In this document: one piece after another, positions 13,405 to 16,655 of the stretch | Layout of the letters: the number at the start of each line of letters is the position of its first letter | Numbering within the stretch: the stretch's first letter is position 1 | Source: Bacteroidales bacterium | Lineage (GTDB): Bacteria; Bacteroidota; Bacteroidia; Bacteroidales; UBA932 | DNA: 16,655 nt | NCBI GenBank assembly: GCA_004556005.1 | Contig: SFJA01000036.1 | Coordinates: 1-16,655 of the forward strand | Direction: 5' to 3' | The notes under the pieces: model-generated | Told to the model about the DNA's origin: nothing | The model's database searches: none | The model's input: the letters and a program-made list of their open reading frames with translations, nothing else | Translations under genes and position numbers: made by a program

Positions 13405-14511
13405 ATGAAGAAAATCAGTATTATTGTTGCTGGACTCGCCCTTGTTGCTGCGAGTTGTACAAAGATCGAGACGGTAGAGAATGGTAATGGAAACGTTGCT
13501 GGAGGAATCAGTTTCTCCGCTTACGCATCCAGATTGAGCAAAGCTGCCCAGGAGGATGTGACCACTGCCAATCTGCTTTCTTTCGAGGCTTCTGCCGTCG
13601 GTAACGGTGCCGTTTACTTCGATGATGTAACTTTCACCAAATCAACTGTTTGGGAAAGCTCCCCAGTTTATTTCTGGCCTGCATTCGCGCTGGACTTCTA
13701 TGCTTACAATACTCCTGGTTCTGCAACAGGATTTACCCGTTCCATTTCTGCGGAGGCTCAGACCATCAATGTGGTTCCTGCAGCTGCTATCGCCGATCAG
13801 GAGGACCTCGTTGCTGCCTGCGTAAAGTCAAAGACTGAGAACGATAACAACGGAAAAGGTGCTATCGCCCTGACTTTCAATCACTATCTCACTCAGCTCG
13901 TAGTCAATGCGAAGTGCTCCAACCCTACCTACAAGGTGGTTGTCGATGGAGTGAAGCTTGCCAATATTGCAGGTGAGGGAACCTATACTTTCAGCACCGC
14001 TTCAATGAAAGCAATGGCTGAGAAGATTAACAGCGCCACTTCTTCAGACTATACGGCGTCATTTGATGCCAAGACGCTTGGTTCAAGCGCTTGCGAAGTG
14101 ATGACCAACGCCGGAAACGGAAGGTGGTATCTTGTTCCTCAGGCTGTTGCCGCCTGGAACCAGGCAAGCGAGGCAAAGAATGCAACCAACGGAACTTATC
14201 TTGCTCTCAAGGTTAAGATTACCGCCAACTCCGATGCTCTCAACATCTATCCTACTGTCGGTGGCTCGGCGTGGATGGCAGTTCCGGTTCCTGCGCAGCT
14301 CAAGTTCGAGCAGGGAAAGAAGTACAACGTGACCTTTGACTTCTTCAGCGCTACCGGAAACGGTGCAGGATACGTTGATCCTGAGACTCCGGGCGAACTT
14401 GACGGAGATCCTCTTACCGAGGATAACGGAAAGAAGATCATCGGCGGAGCCATCAGGTTTGATGCTACCGTTGACGAGTGGGAAGACGTAAACATCACCA
14501 TTTCACTCTAA
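13405..14511 (+). CDS. Fimbrillin family lipoprotein (Mfa-like), probable major pilus subunit
   Basis: Predicted type V pilin, exported as a lipoprotein and polymerised at the cell surface. It has 368 residues, with lipobox VAASC (Cys18). The N-terminal domain contains FYAYNTPGSATGF, the fimbrillin pattern where a YWP/FWP strand is followed by FYAY, and the later strands include LTFNHYLTQLVVNAKC. The protein ends in ATVDEWEDVNITISL, the terminal tryptophan-containing strand common in this family. Type V pilins mature by proteolysis after an Arg near the N-terminus; Arg43 in YASRLSK is a candidate, by analogy only. Low-complexity, alanine-rich composition with regular codon choice and a strong hairpin directly after the stop fit a highly expressed major subunit. 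The start context is A-rich (AAACAAAATG). Confidence 0.85.
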   Translation: MKKISIIVAGLALVAASCTKIETVENGNGNVAGGISFSAYASRLSKAAQEDVTTANLLSFEASAVGNGAVYFDDVTFTKSTVWESSPVYFWPAFALDFYAYNTPGSATGFTRSISAEAQTINVVPAAAIADQEDLVAACVKSKTENDNNGKGAIALTFNHYLTQLVVNAKCSNPTYKVVVDGVKLANIAGEGTYTFSTASMKAMAEKINSATSSDYTASFDAKTLGSSACEVMTNAGNGRWYLVPQAVAAWNQASEAKNATNGTYLALKVKITANSDALNIYPTVGGSAWMAVPVPAQLKFEQGKKYNVTFDFFSATGNGAGYVDPETPGELDGDPLTEDNGKKIIGGAIRFDATVDEWEDVNITISL

Positions 14512-14518
14512 AGATTCA

Positions 14519-14548
14519 GGCCGGGCGGGCCTGACCGCCCTCCCGGTC
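14519..14548 (+). other. GC-rich intercistronic hairpin after the major fimbrillin gene
   Basis: CCGGGCGGGC (14521-14530) pairs with GCCCTCCCGG (14537-14546) over 10 positions with a single C-T mismatch around a 6-nt loop. Two further pairs extend it (14519-14520 with 14547-14548). Only four Ts follow (14553-14556), directly before the next ATG. It may act as a partial terminator, as a 3'-stabilising structure for the fimbrillin mRNA, or both. Confidence 0.75.
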
Positions 14549-14556
14549 ACCATTTT

Positions 14557-15507
14557 ATGAAACTTGGAAGGCTAATATCATCCGCTTTGCTGCTATGCTT
14601 TCTGACAGCCTGTCAGAAGGCTTTCCCTGTGTCCGCTGACCTCTTGCCTATGAATTTCTCACAGCCGGAAGTCAAGTCAGGATTGTCCTCATATTATAAT
14701 GATTTTTCTGTATGGTCTTCCTGTATCAGTGGTGGCAGCGTTACCATAATGGATGGATACAGAGTAAATTATGATCTTTCCGGTTGGAGTTATACGGAGG
14801 GTGAGGGAACAGAAGGACAGGAACTGAAGTTCTGGAACGGTTCTGCTGACCAGTTCCGTTTCCACGCAGGTGCGCCTGTTTCTGCCGTGAGCCAAATCTC
14901 GGAGTCTTCGCTCACCTTGAATCTCAGTGCGACTGATAAACTTGACGGAGTAGCGTTATACAGCAGGCCATATATGGTCCGCCGCACAGATCCGCTATAC
15001 GGCAATACAGTCAATCTCAGATTCAGATATGCCAATGCCCGTCTGAATCTTTCATTCACTTGCGAGTCTGACAAAGATTTGATTATCAGTGATATTACCC
15101 TTATTCCCGCTTCAAGTTACGCTACTTCAGGTACGCTTCGCATAGACTATGACTGGAATCTGTCCGAGGCGGTGTCGGGAGATCTTGAAATAAGGTTAAG
15201 AAGTAGCGAGCCTATGGTTTTTCCTGATGTAAAAGTGCCGGGCTCTTCGGATTCGACTTATGAAACTTCATCTCCGTGGTATGTACTCCCGGATGCTGGC
15301 GTAACGGGCAGATGGAAGGTCAGGCTTGTCATCGACGGGATCCAGCATCAGGCTGAATTTACCATAGACAAGGCCTGGGAGCCGGGAAAGTCGTATATAT
15401 ATAACTTCCAGTACACTGACAAGGCAAATCTGATGTTTATCGGAACAGATACGGAACTCTTTGTCGGAGAGAATCTTGTCGATGGCGGAGAACACAATTT
15501 TTCTTGA
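14557..15507 (+). CDS. Fimbrillin-like lipoprotein, probable accessory or minor pilus subunit
   Basis: A 316-residue lipoprotein with signal peptide ending in LTAC (Cys19). It has the outline of a Mfa-like fold: an early strand with YNDFSVWSS, a GWSYTEGEG segment followed by LKFWNGSADQFRFHAGAP (matching the pattern in which the W...KYW...F.F.AYAP motif closes the N-terminal domain), then NLRFRYANARLNLSFTCESD beginning the C-terminal domain, and AWEPGKSYIYNFQYT near the end. Fimbrillins commonly carry GKxYxYNF before their last strand. Unlike its neighbours it lacks the terminal W-E-D strand and instead ends with a short tail (LVDGGEHNFS). Its ATG lies 9 nt after the intercistronic hairpin. 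The stop overlaps the next start codon (TGATG), so translation of the next gene is coupled. Confidence 0.75.
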   Translation: MKLGRLISSALLLCFLTACQKAFPVSADLLPMNFSQPEVKSGLSSYYNDFSVWSSCISGGSVTIMDGYRVNYDLSGWSYTEGEGTEGQELKFWNGSADQFRFHAGAPVSAVSQISESSLTLNLSATDKLDGVALYSRPYMVRRTDPLYGNTVNLRFRYANARLNLSFTCESDKDLIISDITLIPASSYATSGTLRIDYDWNLSEAVSGDLEIRLRSSEPMVFPDVKVPGSSDSTYETSSPWYVLPDAGVTGRWKVRLVIDGIQHQAEFTIDKAWEPGKSYIYNFQYTDKANLMFIGTDTELFVGENLVDGGEHNFS

Positions 15508-16655
15508 TGGGTATTATGCAGCATAGGTTCAGGACATATTTATACGCATTGCTTCTTCTTGCCTTTGCAGCCTGCCGGCACGATGATTTTGATCCCGGAA
15601 GGTATTCTGCCAAGGTGGAAATGTCGCTCGGACAGGGATTATCCTCCCGCGCGCATTTCGTTGACAACGAAGGCGTTGCTTCTTTTGTCTGGGACGTTGA
15701 CGGCAGTATGATTGCAGTGGTGGCCGGAACGGATGGCATTGCCGTATGGGACGGTGGATACTTGTATTCGCCTATGAGTATATCGCTTATCGATCAGGAC
15801 AGTCCCAACAGGGTACTTCGTGCTTCTTCGTTACGGACCCTGCCAGGGGATGCCGCAGCCGCCGGCAGCGGAGTCTGCTTCCTTTCGCCTGCATTCGGCT
15901 CCGAATCGGTAACGACCGATGCCGGTGCGACGCTGGTAAGCGCCTGTTTTTCGATGCCGGACCAATTCTCCCAGAGCAGTTCGCGGGCTCTGGAAGAATT
16001 TGCTGACTATTGCTACATCCGAGGAGAGTCCAGCATAAAGTCTTCTCCTTCAGCGGGTAACAAGAATTTTCTCGCAAATGCGACAATCTTCAGGGCAATT
16101 CCTGCGACTTTCCGCTTCAATGTGACGAACGGAACCGAAGAAGATGTAATAATGGAGTCCGTGAAGATCAGCTGCGACAAGCTATTTCCTGATAAACTCT
16201 GCTGGCGTACGGACGGTAACTCAGCAAGCGTCAGCGAGACGGATGACAAGTCGGGTTATTTTAATACCATAAAAACCACAATAGGTAAGGGTTACGGCGA
16301 TTGCATTGCATCCCGCAGCGGAGAAAAGACCGCTACCGGCACCTATTACGCTATGTGCCTTCCTTTCGATGACGCTTCTTCGATGGAGGGGGCGACGCTC
16401 GCCTTTATCCTTGAAACTTCGGATAAGGTATATACCTTCAACGTTCCTGCTTCTCAATTCTTCCGCGATTGTGCCGTAGCCACCTTTGAGAGCAACAGGA
16501 TCTATACCTTCAACTTCCTTATGACGGGCAAATCAGTCGAACTGGAAAATGTCAGTGTGTCTGACTGGGAAAATAACCCGTTTTATCTGCCTACGGAGGA
16601 GATTTCAGCAGAATTGAATCTGAATGTTTCGTACTGGGTGCAGGACAGGGTCAAT
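15507..16655 (+). CDS. Fimbrillin-like lipoprotein, 5' part (C-terminus outside window)
   Basis: An open frame of 383 codons runs from ATG 15507 to the window edge without a stop; ATG 15516 is an alternative start. The signal peptide ends in FAAC (Cys23). The N-terminal domain has the fimbrillin-type sequence SRAHFVDNEGVASFVWDVDG followed by MIAVVAGTDG. The second domain starts around ATIFRAIPATFRFNVTNGT and contains two YTFN strands, of which NRIYTFNFLMTGKSVELENV matches the penultimate strand of fimbrillins. VSVSDWENNPFYLP follows, equivalent to the usual C-terminal strand. The protein continues past it (ISAELNLNVSYWVQDRVN), so it may carry an additional domain, as expected of a tip or adhesin subunit. 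As the last visible gene in the operon its function is inferred from context. Confidence 0.7.
   Translation, partial: MGIMQHRFRTYLYALLLLAFAACRHDDFDPGRYSAKVEMSLGQGLSSRAHFVDNEGVASFVWDVDGSMIAVVAGTDGIAVWDGGYLYSPMSISLIDQDSPNRVLRASSLRTLPGDAAAAGSGVCFLSPAFGSESVTTDAGATLVSACFSMPDQFSQSSSRALEEFADYCYIRGESSIKSSPSAGNKNFLANATIFRAIPATFRFNVTNGTEEDVIMESVKISCDKLFPDKLCWRTDGNSASVSETDDKSGYFNTIKTTIGKGYGDCIASRSGEKTATGTYYAMCLPFDDASSMEGATLAFILETSDKVYTFNVPASQFFRDCAVATFESNRIYTFNFLMTGKSVELENVSVSDWENNPFYLPTEEISAELNLNVSYWVQDRVN

Noticed and set aside
1..16655. CRISPR arrays, insertion sequences, toxin-antitoxin or phage defence genes
   Set aside because: No regularly spaced direct repeats, transposase or integrase motifs, or nuclease/toxin signatures are visible on either strand.

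Overview
The window reads as chromosomal DNA from a member of the order Bacteroidales (phylum Bacteroidota). Three things support this. Several genes are preceded by the Bacteroidota housekeeping-sigma promoter (TTTG or TTG, a 19-20 nt spacer, then TAnnTTTG), and start codons lack Shine-Dalgarno sequences and instead have A-rich contexts. Lipoprotein signal peptides are frequent. The right end is a type V pilus (fimbrillin) cluster with the DUF3575 and DUF5119 families typical of this order. I cannot name a genus.

Layout. (1) Positions 1-1205, minus strand: 5' part of nadE, the glutamine-dependent NAD+ synthetase, cut by the window edge. (2) 1261-3339, plus strand: two lipoproteins, an alpha/beta hydrolase and a TlpA-like thioredoxin-fold protein, closed by an intrinsic terminator at 3372-3414. 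(3) 3559-5642: an omega-amidase of the nitrilase superfamily and a PLP aminotransferase, tightly coupled. (4) 5691-6251: a 186-residue protein that looks like a condensed N-terminal half of UDP-glucose 6-dehydrogenase, with its own strong promoter and a terminator. (5) 6511-9112: folE, a D-2-hydroxyacid dehydrogenase and a NahK-like sugar kinase, in a probable operon. (6) 9206-10979: grpE-dnaJ, with an 8-bp perfect inverted repeat sitting on the predicted transcription start. (7) 11084-11559: rplS and a tRNA-Arg(ACG), followed by a strong terminator. (8) 11610 to the end: a fimbrial operon of a DUF3575 protein, a DUF5119 lipoprotein, a probable major fimbrillin and two accessory fimbrillin-like lipoproteins, the last cut by the window edge.

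How the genes work together. The omega-amidase and aminotransferase make sense as a glutamine-transaminase/omega-amidase pair, in which the amidase removes the alpha-keto acid amide left when glutamine donates its amino group. GrpE and DnaJ are the DnaK co-chaperones. The fimbrial genes should encode one surface pilus, with a strong hairpin after the major subunit that could set subunit ratios. No CRISPR array, transposase, phage gene or rRNA is visible. The observations most worth following are the condensed UGDH-like protein, the grpE palindrome, the intercistronic hairpin in the fimbrial operon, and the absence of a visible promoter between the tRNA terminator and the fimbrial genes.
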